This document shows positions 8,017 to 15,592 of a stretch of 38,883 nt of DNA, piece after piece; within the stretch, counting starts at the first letter, position 1, and each line of letters starts with the position of its first letter. Source of the DNA: Limiplasma sp036652695 (GTDB taxonomy: Bacteria > Bacillota > Clostridia > Christensenellales > Aristaeellaceae); assembly GCA_036652695.1 (NCBI GenBank), contig JAVVVJ010000019.1, forward strand, positions 1 to 38,883. Direction: 5' to 3'. Made by a program: the position numbers and the translations under genes. The notes below the pieces were generated by a model, which was given only the letters and a program-made list of their open reading frames with translations, did no database searches and had not been told where the DNA came from.

Positions 8017-8721
8017 CTATAGCCCCGCCTTGCGCGCTTGGCTCATCTGATCCTTGCGCGGAATGCTGTAGATTTTTCCGTCTTTTTCAAACCGCGCGCC
8101 AGTTTGACGAAAGCAAAAGGGCACCTGTTTGCGCTCGCACTGTGCCTTCATGTCCAGCGCCCACTGATAGCGCATCAGCCGCGCATCAGGCCCGCTTTCG
8201 CCGCCAATGGCCACCTGCTTGATTTGCGCATCCAGATACGCTTCCAAGTTGATTTGCTCCAGCATCGGCTCACAAATAATCATCTTATGTCGGATGGGCA
8301 GCTCTCTAAAAAACGGGAGTCGCTCATCCGCTTTTGCTTGGTTTTCACAGGTCACGCCGATGCGCACATTGGGATAGCCGTCGCCCCAGTCCTCGGGCAG
8401 CTGCTCATAAAAACGCAAAATGCGCTTTGTGATAAAAAAGAAGGTAAGGTCGGCGCGCGCGCGTATCATCTGCCACGCCTCCGCACGCCAAGGATCGGCC
8501 TGCTCCAGCAAAAAATCCGATGTGAAGCAGGTATAAACGAGCTGCGGCCCCTGCAACGCATCACTGCCGTCGCGCTTCTTGCGCACAGGCAAAGCAAACT
8601 CCGCATTTTTGCTCACCTGCGAAGCGTCCAAACCATAACGCTCGTCCCGCCGGTATACATAGCAATGCATGCATCCCGGGCTGTATTTCACGCATCCGTG
8701 CCACGGGTTCCACTCCGCCAT
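8017..8721 (-). CDS. DUF5131 family protein (phage Gp37/Gp68-like, radical-SAM-like)
   Basis: A 234-aa protein of the DUF5131 family, found in phages and bacteria and of unknown function. Near the N-terminus it has the family motif WNPWHGCVKYSPGCMHCY, with cysteines in a C-x6-C-x2-C arrangement (C10, C17, C20) that could hold an Fe-S cluster as in radical SAM enzymes. Other family-like blocks are TCFTSDFLLEQADPWR, FFFITKR, IGVTCENQ, CEPMLE, and IGGESGPDARLM, followed by FCFRQTGARFEKDGK near the C-terminus. The ATG at 8721 has GGGAG 7 bases upstream and places the motif at the N-terminus as in homologs; the longer open frame to 8952 is not supported. A good promoter lies about 40 bases upstream. 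It may derive from a prophage, but no phage genes adjoin. Confidence 0.82.
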   Translation of the reverse strand: MAEWNPWHGCVKYSPGCMHCYVYRRDERYGLDASQVSKNAEFALPVRKKRDGSDALQGPQLVYTCFTSDFLLEQADPWRAEAWQMIRARADLTFFFITKRILRFYEQLPEDWGDGYPNVRIGVTCENQAKADERLPFFRELPIRHKMIICEPMLEQINLEAYLDAQIKQVAIGGESGPDARLMRYQWALDMKAQCERKQVPFCFRQTGARFEKDGKIYSIPRKDQMSQARKAGL

Positions 8722-8760
8722 AGGTTCGCTCCCTTTCTCCACGCAAAAATGAATGGAATC

Positions 8761-8789
8761 ATTATACAATACCTTCCGCAATGCGGCAA
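8761..8789 (-). promoter_or_regulatory. Predicted promoter of the DUF5131 gene
   Basis: Minus strand: TTGCCG (8784-8789), a 17-base spacer, TATAAT (8761-8766). Transcription would begin near 8754, leaving a leader of about 33 bases before the ATG at 8721. This also supports the short start. Confidence 0.7.
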
Positions 8790-8880
8790 GCTTCGCTTCG
8801 CCTCGCGCCTCCGGCGTACCGCTCGACAGAAAGCTCGCCCACGCGCGTTTGTCCAATTTGTTACTTTTCTCCAGCAAGTC

Positions 8881-8909
8881 TTGCAATGATTCAGCGTTTT
8901 TGATACACT
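8881..8909 (+). promoter_or_regulatory. Possible promoter of the thioredoxin-reductase-like gene
   Basis: TTGCAA (8881-8886), a 17-base spacer and TACACT (8904-8909). The match is moderate; the start would be near 8916, about 37 bases before the ATG at 8953. Confidence 0.4.
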
Positions 8910-8952
8910 CATGCTGCGCGTAGGGGAAATCACACGCGCTAGGGAGGGGCAT

Positions 8953-9807
8953 ATGACAGATATTACAATCATTGGAGCCGGTCCGGCGGGCTGGTCGTGC
9001 GCAATGACGGCGCGCATGCGCGGGCTGAGCGCCACCGTTATTTCACCTCAGAATGACACCGGGCTTTTGCGCAGCGCAGAGCGTATCGATAACTATCCCG
9101 GCATGCCGCAAATTTCCGGCGATGACATGCTCAAGCTGTTCCGCGAGCAGGCGCTTTCCTTGGGAGCAGAGGAGCGTAAGGGTCTGGTTCGGCAGATCAT
9201 GCCCCACGGAAATGAATTTATGCTGTTGGTGGAGACGGATGTGGCAGAAAGCAAAACCGTGGTGCTTGCCATGGGCGCGGCTCGGCCTGTGCTTCTGCCG
9301 GGCGAGGAGGAGCAGGTCGGCCGAGGCGTCAGCTACTGCGCCACCTGCGATGGCATGTTCTACCGCGGCAAGCGCATTGCCGTGCTCTCTACCTCCTTGC
9401 AGGGCGTTGAAGAATGCGATTTTCTATCCAAGCTCGTAGGCGAGCTGGATTACTACCGCATGAAGCCCCATAACACCGACCGTCTCGCGCCCATGGCAAC
9501 CCTTCAGCAGGAAAAGCCCAAGGCCATTGGTCGTGACGATGGCGGCCTCACGCTCACCACCGATCAGGCAACCCATTCCTACGATGGCATTTTTATCTTC
9601 CGCGCGGCGATGCCGCTGAAAATGCTGCTTGGCGATCTGCGCACCGAGGGCAGCTATATCCCCGTGGACAGGGATATGAAAACCAATGTACCCGGCGTGT
9701 TCGCGGCGGGCGATTGCACGGGCAAGCCCTTGCAGGTGGCTAAAGCAGTAGGCGAGGGCAACATTGCCGCCATTGCCGCTGCGGAATATATTGCAAAACA
9801 TGGATGA
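8953..9807 (+). CDS. Flavin thioredoxin reductase-like protein lacking NADPH motifs (probable ferredoxin-dependent type)
   Basis: A 284-aa FAD protein with thioredoxin-reductase layout. The FAD dinucleotide motif GAGPAG is at residues 8-13, the redox-active CATC at 129-132 (VSYCATCDGMFYRGK), and a C-terminal FAD motif GVFAAGDCTG is present. In NADPH-dependent enzymes the segment after CATC carries GGGxSA and then HRR. Here it reads RIAVLSTSLQGVEE (141-154) and YYRMKPHN, so the pyridine-nucleotide site is missing. That combination, and a length about 30 residues below normal, fits the clostridial ferredoxin-dependent flavin thioredoxin reductases (FFTR). AGGGAGGGG lies just upstream of the ATG. 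No thioredoxin or ferredoxin gene is nearby. The electron donor is inferred, not shown. Confidence 0.82.
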   Translation: MTDITIIGAGPAGWSCAMTARMRGLSATVISPQNDTGLLRSAERIDNYPGMPQISGDDMLKLFREQALSLGAEERKGLVRQIMPHGNEFMLLVETDVAESKTVVLAMGAARPVLLPGEEEQVGRGVSYCATCDGMFYRGKRIAVLSTSLQGVEECDFLSKLVGELDYYRMKPHNTDRLAPMATLQQEKPKAIGRDDGGLTLTTDQATHSYDGIFIFRAAMPLKMLLGDLRTEGSYIPVDRDMKTNVPGVFAAGDCTGKPLQVAKAVGEGNIAAIAAAEYIAKHG

Positions 9808-9884
9808 TCCAACCGTATTCACTCGTTGTATAAGCGTAACATGGTCGGCATAGGCTGGCCGCACGATAGAGGAGGAACCAAGCA

Positions 9885-10952
9885 ATGAATAAACGGAGCG
9901 TAAAAAAAATCCTTTCGTTGATCCTTACCCTTTGCATGACAACGCTCATGGCGTCCGGCGCGCTGGCAGAGGCGGCACAACCGGCGGCAGCGCCGGCAAA
10001 TACCGCGGATTTTGAGGTTCTCAACCCCCTGATGGATTTGATCAGCGCGGCGTCGATGTACTCCGTAAACGCGCCCGAAACCGTTCCCGGCGCGGATGGC
10101 ACGCTGAGCGTCCCCTTTACCGATGCGTTTTTCAAGCTGGGTCAAACAATGGGCGCAGCTTTGGGCATAAACGCCGAAATGCTCACCAGCACCGATGCGC
10201 AAGCCAATTATCTCAAGCAAGTTTTCGCCGCGCAGCTTCCCCAGCTGGAGCCCGTTGTGATGACCAATGATGTGAACGGTTATATCGGCTTTCACCCCGT
10301 AACGGTCAATAACGCCACCACAGACGGCGGCATCCAAATCGTGGGTGAGATGTACCTAGGCGCTAAAAACCTTGCCGAAATGAGCGAAACCGAGATTGGC
10401 CAAACGCAGTGGCTGGATCGCGGCATCTTCACCTTTCAGAATGACCCGGCGGCGCTCAACGGCTTCCGCCTCACGGGCTTTTCCATTGGCACGGAGCTTA
10501 GCATGGAAGAGGCTCTGCAAACCTACTTTGATGAAATCGTTGTAGAGTACGTCAATGCCAACCTTGGCTTCACGCTGCTGTACCCCTCCGTATTCACCGA
10601 TGAGATGCTTGTGGAGGATGCGGACGGTGTGTCCGCCAGCCTCCCGGATGGCAGCATGGGCTTCTTCGCCAAGCGCGTAAGCAATGTCAACGGAACCGAT
10701 CTGAAGGATTACGTAGGCATTATCGCCAACGGCATCACGGATTCCGTTTCCAACATCAACGAAGAGTTGAAATGCGGCACCGTCTCCTACACAACGGACG
10801 ATGGTATGGCCGTGTTTGACGTGTACATTCTCACGGACAAATACATCTATCAGGCGGAGCTTTCCTACCCCAGAACCAAGATGAGCGAATATAGCATGTA
10901 CAGCGCCTATCTGGAAAACAGCTTTGTGGTAGACGAGGTATCCGTTGGCTAA
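9885..10952 (+). CDS. Secreted protein of unknown function
   Basis: A 355-aa exported protein with a clear N-terminal signal peptide (basic KRSVKK, hydrophobic core, likely cleavage after ALA near residue 28). I do not recognise the family as a whole. The second half, from NLGFTLLYPSVF to the end, alternates predicted beta strands (DGSMGFFAKRV, GMAVFDVYILTDKYIYQAELSYP) in a way that recalls PsbP/Mog1-like domains; this is a weak inference. GAGGAGGAACC precedes the ATG by about 6 bases. No convincing promoter was found in the 77 bases after the reductase gene, so read-through from it is possible. The stop overlaps the next gene's likely TTG start by 8 bp, so the two secreted proteins are probably made together. 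Confidence 0.75.
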   Translation: MNKRSVKKILSLILTLCMTTLMASGALAEAAQPAAAPANTADFEVLNPLMDLISAASMYSVNAPETVPGADGTLSVPFTDAFFKLGQTMGAALGINAEMLTSTDAQANYLKQVFAAQLPQLEPVVMTNDVNGYIGFHPVTVNNATTDGGIQIVGEMYLGAKNLAEMSETEIGQTQWLDRGIFTFQNDPAALNGFRLTGFSIGTELSMEEALQTYFDEIVVEYVNANLGFTLLYPSVFTDEMLVEDADGVSASLPDGSMGFFAKRVSNVNGTDLKDYVGIIANGITDSVSNINEELKCGTVSYTTDDGMAVFDVYILTDKYIYQAELSYPRTKMSEYSMYSAYLENSFVVDEVSVG

Positions 10953-11715
10953 GGGTATGCTGCAAAAGATGCGCGCCTCCTTTGTGGCGTTGATGATCAC
11001 TTTGCTGTGTACGGGCACGGCGTTTGGGCAGGGGCTGGAGGAGCGCCTTCCCCTTTGCGGCGAGCGTTGCTGGCCCGATGGTGTAGACGAGCAGGCGGCG
11101 TATATCTATCGGTATACGCTGCCCCAGTTTGCAGGCGATGGCGCGCAGCCAATCAATGCGTATTACAGCGCTATCGGCGCGGATATGGCCGACGCCATGG
11201 TGGAGCAGAATGCCCAGCAGGCGCAGGATGCCCGCGACGAAGGCATGCCGCCCCAACTTACGGAGCTTGGCTACCGTGTGACGCGCAATGATGACCGCTA
11301 CCTCAGCGTGATCCTTACCTCCAGCCAGCTTATGGGCAGTGCTGGAAGCGATACGCTGTCTGCCATGACCTTTGCCCGCGATGGCATTTATGCCGGGCAG
11401 CCGCTGACCCTTTCACAGGTGCTAGGGCTGGAGCAGGAGGGCGACGAGCTAAGCACGGAGGAAAGCCTCGCCGAGCGCCTCGCCTACCAGCTTGTGTGGC
11501 AGAATATCCAACAAAGCAGTCAACAAGTGGATGGCGATTATCTGGACGGCCTCAGCGAGGCTGGCCTGCGCACCGCCTTTAGCCCGGAATCGGATTTCTA
11601 TCTGGATTTGGATGGCAACATCGTATTTTTCATTCAAGCCGGCGTTGTGGCTGGCGAGGTGGCCGGTATCCTGACCTTCCCCTTTTCCTCTGCCGAGCTG
11701 CTTTCAGCGGCATAA
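10945..11715 (+). CDS. Secreted DUF3298/RsiV-like domain protein
   Basis: A 256-aa exported protein with a signal segment (ASFVALMITLLCTGTAFG). The body resembles the DUF3298 domain seen at the C-terminus of RsiV-type anti-sigma factors and in secreted proteins: YRYTLPQFAGDGAQPINAYYSAI near the start, YLSVILTSSQLMG in the middle, TFARDGIYAGQPLTLSQVLGLE, and a final YLDLDGNIVFFIQAGVVAGEVAGILTFPF in separate blocks. There is no long N-terminal sigma-binding region and no sigma factor next door, so an anti-sigma role is not supported. The TTG at 10945 has GAGG 6 bases upstream and overlaps the preceding stop; ATG codons at 10957 and 10969 are alternatives. It is followed by a strong terminator. 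Confidence 0.72.
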   Translation: MAKGMLQKMRASFVALMITLLCTGTAFGQGLEERLPLCGERCWPDGVDEQAAYIYRYTLPQFAGDGAQPINAYYSAIGADMADAMVEQNAQQAQDARDEGMPPQLTELGYRVTRNDDRYLSVILTSSQLMGSAGSDTLSAMTFARDGIYAGQPLTLSQVLGLEQEGDELSTEESLAERLAYQLVWQNIQQSSQQVDGDYLDGLSEAGLRTAFSPESDFYLDLDGNIVFFIQAGVVAGEVAGILTFPFSSAELLSAA

Positions 11716-11721
11716 GAAAAT

Positions 11722-11752
11722 AACCGCACGCCAGAAAATCTGGCGTGCGGTT
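11722..11752. terminator. Intrinsic terminator after the secreted-protein pair
   Basis: A 13-bp perfect stem: AACCGCACGCCAG (11722-11734) pairs with 11740-11752 over a 5-base loop, followed by a T-rich tail. It lies between the plus-strand secreted gene and the convergent ygiQ-like gene and could stop both. Confidence 0.85.
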
Positions 11753-11790
11753 TGCATTTGCACTCACACAACCCCGCCGTCAGCCGCCCT

Positions 11791-13722
11791 TTAACGGCTG
11801 CGGGAGGTGGAACGTTTGGGAACGCCGCGTGCGCCACGTGCGCCATGCGTCTCTGTGCGGCGGTTGGCGGGTGGAGCATAGCTCTTCGCGCCTTCGCCCC
11901 GTCCATGCTCGCGCGACACGCGCCCGTGCGATGCCAAATCCCGCGGCGGCACAAGGTACTCGCTGCCAAAGCCGATCAAATCCTCACGCCCGCATAGGCG
12001 AAGCGCCTCGCGTACAAGCGCTTGGTTGGCTGGGTTGCGGTATTGCAGCAGCGCGCGCTGCATGGCTTTTTCGTGTGCGGTTCTGGGCACGTACACGGGC
12101 TTCATGTCGCGCGGATCAAGGCCCGTATAGTACATACAGGTGCTCAGCGTGCCCGGCGTGGGGTAAAAATCCTGCACCTGCTCCGGCTGATGGCCGATAT
12201 CGTGCAGGTATTGGGCAAGCTCCACAGCGTCGCGCAAAGTGCTGCCGGGGTGGCTGCTCATCAGGTAGGGCACTAGATACTGGTGAAGCCCAAGGCATTC
12301 GTTCACGTCCTGATATTTGGCGGTGAACGCCTCGTAAACCTCGTGGCGTGGCTTGCCCATCTTGTCCAGCACATTTTGACTGACGTGCTCAGGCGCAACC
12401 TTGAGCTGCCCGCTCACATGGTACTTGCACAGCTCCGTCAAAAAACTGGGATCGGGATCAGCCATCAGGTAATCAAAGCGGATGCCGGAGCGGATGAATA
12501 CCTTTTTGACGCGCGGAAGCGCGCGCAGCTTGCGCAGCAGATCGCAAAGCTCGCGGTGGCTCACACGCAGGTTCTTGCAGGGGGATGGGTACAGACATTG
12601 GCGATTCTTGCACGCGCCCTCCTTAAGCTGCTTTTCGCAAGCCGGAGCACGGAAATTGGCGGTGGGACCACCAACATCATGAATATAGCCCTTAAAATCC
12701 GGGAAGGTCGTCAGCAGCGCGGCTTCCTTTAGCAGCGACTGCTCACTGCGGGAGGTCACAATCCGCCCCTGATGAAACGTGAGCGCGCAAAAGCTGCACG
12801 CACCAAAGCAGCCGCGCACGGCAGAAAGCGAAAAACGCACCTCGCTCAAAGCGGGCACGCCGCCAAGCGGAGCATAGCTCGGGTGCGCAAGGCGGGTAAA
12901 GGGCAGCTCGTACACCGCATCCAGTTCCTGACGGGAAAGCGGCATGGCGGGCGGGTTTTGCACAAGGTAGCGCACGGCGTCCTGCTGTTGGCACAGCGTC
13001 TTTCCGCGCACGGGATCCTGCTCCTCGTATTCCTGCAAAAAGGCGCGCGCATAGGCCGCGCGGTCGGTGGAAACCTCGGCATGGCTGGGCAGCAAAAGCG
13101 CACACTTGGGCGGCTCCTTTGCCATATAGCAGCAGCCGCGCAGGCTGGGCAGCTCGTGCGCGGGCATGCCGTTGCGCACCCAAGCGCAGCAATCCAAAAT
13201 GGTTTTCTCGCCCATGCCATACATCAAAAGGGTGGCGGCGCTATCCACCAGCACACTGCGGCGCACCTTATCATCCCAATAGTCATAATGAGAAAAGCGG
13301 CGCAAAGACGCTTCCACACCGCCGACCAGCACAGGCACGCCGGGGTATGCCTCATGAATGCGGTTGCAGTAGACCGTAACCGCACGATCCGGCCGCAGAC
13401 CCGCCTGCCCGCCGGGCGCATACGCGTCTTCGCTGCGGCGCTTCTTGGCGGCGGTGTAGTGGTTGACCATGCTGTCGATCACGCCGGAGGTCACCAAAAA
13501 GCCTAGCTTTGGCTTGCCGTACCGCTTAAACGCCTCCGCGCTGTGAAACTCCGGTAGGCATAAAAGAGCTACATGATAGCCCGCGTTTTCCAGCACGCGG
13601 CTGATGATGGCATGTCCAAACGAGGGATGATCCACATATGCCTCGCCCACCACGTAGACGAAATCGGGCGCATCCCAGCCGCGCCGCTTGCAATCCTCCG
13701 GGGAAAGAGGCAAAAAATCCAT
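11791..13722 (-). CDS. YgiQ family radical SAM protein
   Basis: A 643-aa member of the YgiQ (UPF0313) family of radical SAM enzymes; the reaction is unknown. An N-terminal B12-binding-like domain is followed by the radical SAM cluster motif C305-x3-C309-x2-C312 (AVRGCFGACSFCAL). Then come YIHDVGGPTANFR, a second cysteine cluster (CxxxxCLYPSPC), RSGIRFDYLM, VAPEHVS, HPGSTLRD and QDFYPTPGT, all characteristic of YgiQ. The last ~50 residues are a basic, low-complexity tail (HGRVSREHGRGEG to the C-terminal SRSR), commonly seen in this family. GGAGG lies 11 bases upstream of the ATG. A promoter with an extended -10 is upstream, and a shared terminator separates it from the convergent secreted-protein genes. 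Confidence 0.92.
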   Translation of the reverse strand: MDFLPLSPEDCKRRGWDAPDFVYVVGEAYVDHPSFGHAIISRVLENAGYHVALLCLPEFHSAEAFKRYGKPKLGFLVTSGVIDSMVNHYTAAKKRRSEDAYAPGGQAGLRPDRAVTVYCNRIHEAYPGVPVLVGGVEASLRRFSHYDYWDDKVRRSVLVDSAATLLMYGMGEKTILDCCAWVRNGMPAHELPSLRGCCYMAKEPPKCALLLPSHAEVSTDRAAYARAFLQEYEEQDPVRGKTLCQQQDAVRYLVQNPPAMPLSRQELDAVYELPFTRLAHPSYAPLGGVPALSEVRFSLSAVRGCFGACSFCALTFHQGRIVTSRSEQSLLKEAALLTTFPDFKGYIHDVGGPTANFRAPACEKQLKEGACKNRQCLYPSPCKNLRVSHRELCDLLRKLRALPRVKKVFIRSGIRFDYLMADPDPSFLTELCKYHVSGQLKVAPEHVSQNVLDKMGKPRHEVYEAFTAKYQDVNECLGLHQYLVPYLMSSHPGSTLRDAVELAQYLHDIGHQPEQVQDFYPTPGTLSTCMYYTGLDPRDMKPVYVPRTAHEKAMQRALLQYRNPANQALVREALRLCGREDLIGFGSEYLVPPRDLASHGRVSREHGRGEGAKSYAPPANRRTETHGARGARGVPKRSTSRSR

Positions 13723-13758
13723 GTAGACGCATTCCTCCGCTTCCTTATTTCAACCCGC

Positions 13759-13767
13759 ATTATACCA
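13759..13767 (-). promoter_or_regulatory. Extended -10 promoter of the ygiQ-like gene
   Basis: Minus strand TGGTATAAT (13759-13767), an extended -10 element. No good -35 hexamer lies at the usual distance, which is acceptable with an extended -10. The leader would be about 30 bases. The remaining bases between this gene and spoIIR (to 13895) show nothing else I can identify. Confidence 0.55.
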
Positions 13768-13895
13768 TAGCGCGATGGAATGCGCCATTGCAAATGCGGC
13801 AAGCGCCCTTCAAGCCATGCCCCAACAGCGCGGCATTGTGCGTAGGCCAAACAAAAAAGCAAGAAAATAAGCCAACCATCGCGCAAGCGCGGGCG

Positions 13896-14621
13896 TCAAA
13901 CCCCCAGCGCAAGCCAGCGCTCAAAAATGCGGCCGCATTCCCAAACCACCTCTTGCGCCTCCATGGGAGCGGCTCGCACGGCTTGGGTCGCCTCTCCACC
14001 CCCGGCAAGGGTAGGCTCGTCCGCATCAGCGGCCTGCCATGGGTCGTCATCCGCCACGGCAAGGCATAGCTGCGGAAAGAGCACGCACCACCAGTTGTGC
14101 CCCTCGCCGCTGCCCAGCGTCACACGAAGCGCACGGTATTCGCCCTCGGGCAACGTGATGCGACCATAAGCCTTCTCGGGCAGACGCATGCGCCCAACCG
14201 TGGCGCTTACCTCGCCCGTAAAGCCATTTTCACGCGCACAGGCTTCCGCCACGGCCTGCATTTCCTCCACGCTTTGCGCAAGCAGCGCATAGACAGCCCA
14301 CGCGTCTTGCGTGCCAGCCTTGGCAAGCCGCTCCCCAAAGGCGGCAAGCAAAGCGTCTCGCACAGCCAGCTTCACGCGCTGATCCTCAGCCGCGTCGCTG
14401 TTGGCTAACACATGTAGGCGAATCAGCTCGCCACAACGGTATGCATCCAAGAGCTGCCTTTCTTCGGCGGTGAGTGGCTCCACCGCCGCCAGCGCCTCGC
14501 TACCCGCCACGCTCAAAGGCCATAGCAGCAACAGCAATAGCACACCCGCCGCAACCATAAACAAAAGCACCTCGCGCCACACGGCGCGCACAGCTGCCAA
14601 ACCAATCGCCCTTCGAAACAT
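13896..14621 (-). CDS. spoIIR: Stage II sporulation protein R
   Basis: A 241-aa exported signalling protein of sporulation, made in the forespore. In Bacillus it triggers SpoIIGA to process pro-sigma-E in the mother cell. A single N-terminal hydrophobic anchor (VLLFMVAAGVLLLLLLWPLS) is followed by the family-defining IRLHVLANSDAAEDQRVKL block. Toward the C-terminus come RITLPEGEYRALRVTLG and GEGHNWWCVLFPQLCLA. The ATG at 14621 has GGAGG 8 bases upstream; the longer open frame and the ATG at 14627 lack usable spacing. A sigma-F-like promoter overlaps the upstream region. It is the clearest sign that the organism belongs to the spore-forming lineage. Confidence 0.92.
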   Translation of the reverse strand: MFRRAIGLAAVRAVWREVLLFMVAAGVLLLLLLWPLSVAGSEALAAVEPLTAEERQLLDAYRCGELIRLHVLANSDAAEDQRVKLAVRDALLAAFGERLAKAGTQDAWAVYALLAQSVEEMQAVAEACARENGFTGEVSATVGRMRLPEKAYGRITLPEGEYRALRVTLGSGEGHNWWCVLFPQLCLAVADDDPWQAADADEPTLAGGGEATQAVRAAPMEAQEVVWECGRIFERWLALGV

Positions 14622-14640
14622 CCGCATCCCCTCCGCAGGG

Positions 14641-14670
14641 TAGAATGCCCGGGGAATGGGACGGGTATAC
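14641..14670 (-). promoter_or_regulatory. Candidate sigma-F promoter of spoIIR
   Basis: Minus strand GTATA (14666-14670), a 15-base spacer and GGGCATTCTA (14641-14650). Against the Bacillus sigma-F pattern GYATA-N15-GGNNANAHTR, the -35 is exact and the -10 has one mismatch. spoIIR is a known sigma-F target, and the position (start near 14634, leader about 13 bases) is compatible, although the leader would be short. Confidence 0.55.
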
Positions 14671-14730
14671 AGGCCGCGTGCCTGCATATGGGCTTTGCGG
14701 CATGAAAACCGACATTATGCGCCTTCTGGG

Positions 14731-14758
14731 TTGAATTTCTGCCGAAATGGTGTATGCT
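14731..14758 (+). promoter_or_regulatory. Possible promoter of the metallopeptidase gene
   Basis: TTGAAT (14731-14736), a 16-base spacer and TATGCT (14753-14758). The leader before the ATG at 14818 would be about 54 bases. The match is moderate. Confidence 0.45.
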
Positions 14759-14817
14759 ATGGGGGTGGAAAACCACAGCTTAGCGATTTTTTCAATCGCG
14801 TGTGAGGAGGTTTGTCA

Positions 14818-15501
14818 ATGTACTATTGGGATTGGACCATGCTACTCGTGATCCCCGGTCTGCTGCTGGGCATGTGGGCGCAACACAAGGTAAGTTCCTC
14901 GTTTCGCAAATACTCATCCATCCATACGCAAAAAGGCATAACGGCGGACGAGGTTTCGCGCCAGCTATTGAGCCATAGCGGCAATAGCAGTGTAAGTGTG
15001 CGCGAGGTTTCCGGCAAGCTGACCGATCATTTTGATCCGCGCACGGGCACGCTGCGCCTTAGCGAGAGCGTCTATGGTTCCAACAGCGTTTCAGCCATCG
15101 GCGTGGCAGCGCATGAATGCGGTCATGCCATGCAGCAGCAGGAGGGCTATCTGCCGCTCAAGCTGCGCTCGGCTATTGTACCGATGGTAAACATCGGCAG
15201 CAACTTGTATTTTCCCATTTTTCTGCTGGGCTTGGTGTTCAGCTGGCAGCCGCTGGTCTATGTGGGCATTGGCTGCTTTGCGCTGACGCTGCTGTTTTCG
15301 CTGGTGACGCTGCCCGTGGAGTTCAACGCAAGCAAGCGTGCCATGGCTGTGCTGGAAAGCGGCGGCTATGTGACGCAGGATGAATTGGTTGGCGTGCGAG
15401 CCGTGCTGAACGCTGCCGCAATGACGTATGTGGCGGCGGCCATCAGTAGCCTTTTGCAGCTCGTGCGGCTCTTGATCATCTCGCGCGATCAGCGCGACTA
15501 A
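14818..15501 (+). CDS. YugP-type zinc metallopeptidase (neutral zinc metallopeptidase family)
   Basis: A 227-aa membrane-bound protease with the zinc motif HECGH at residues 99-103, in the typical context VSAIGVAAHECGHAMQQQ. Hydrophobic segments are present at the N-terminus (MLLVIPGLLLGMW), in the middle, and at the C-terminus. VEFNASKRA further on is the usual second conserved block and probably provides the third ligand. The family (PF04298, YugP) is widespread in Firmicutes; its substrate is unknown. The ATG at 14818 has GGAGG 7 bases upstream; an in-frame TTG two codons earlier is less likely. A 9-bp hairpin follows the stop. Confidence 0.9.
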   Translation: MYYWDWTMLLVIPGLLLGMWAQHKVSSSFRKYSSIHTQKGITADEVSRQLLSHSGNSSVSVREVSGKLTDHFDPRTGTLRLSESVYGSNSVSAIGVAAHECGHAMQQQEGYLPLKLRSAIVPMVNIGSNLYFPIFLLGLVFSWQPLVYVGIGCFALTLLFSLVTLPVEFNASKRAMAVLESGGYVTQDELVGVRAVLNAAAMTYVAAAISSLLQLVRLLIISRDQRD

Positions 15502-15511
15502 AAACGCAATG

Positions 15512-15538
15512 GGCAAGGGGCAAAGCATTCCCCTTGCC
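15512..15538. other. GC-rich hairpin between the peptidase and helicase genes
   Basis: GGCAAGGGG (15512-15520) pairs perfectly with 15530-15538 over a 9-base loop. No T run follows, so it is not a standard terminator; it may attenuate or stabilise transcript ends. Confidence 0.4.
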
Positions 15539-15592
15539 GGGGCTTGAGGCTGCTCCCCACCGCACGCAAACCGCAAGGCGCACAAAAAAAGG

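Noticed and set aside
8722..8952. 77-codon upstream extension of the DUF5131 frame
   Set aside because: The extension crosses that gene's own promoter, has no family similarity, and a good ribosome site precedes the ATG at 8721.
10945..11715. Anti-sigma factor assignment for the DUF3298-like protein
   Set aside because: There is no N-terminal sigma-binding domain and no sigma factor gene adjacent.
15512..15538. Hairpin as terminator between the peptidase and helicase genes
   Set aside because: No T run follows the stem, so it is listed only as a hairpin.
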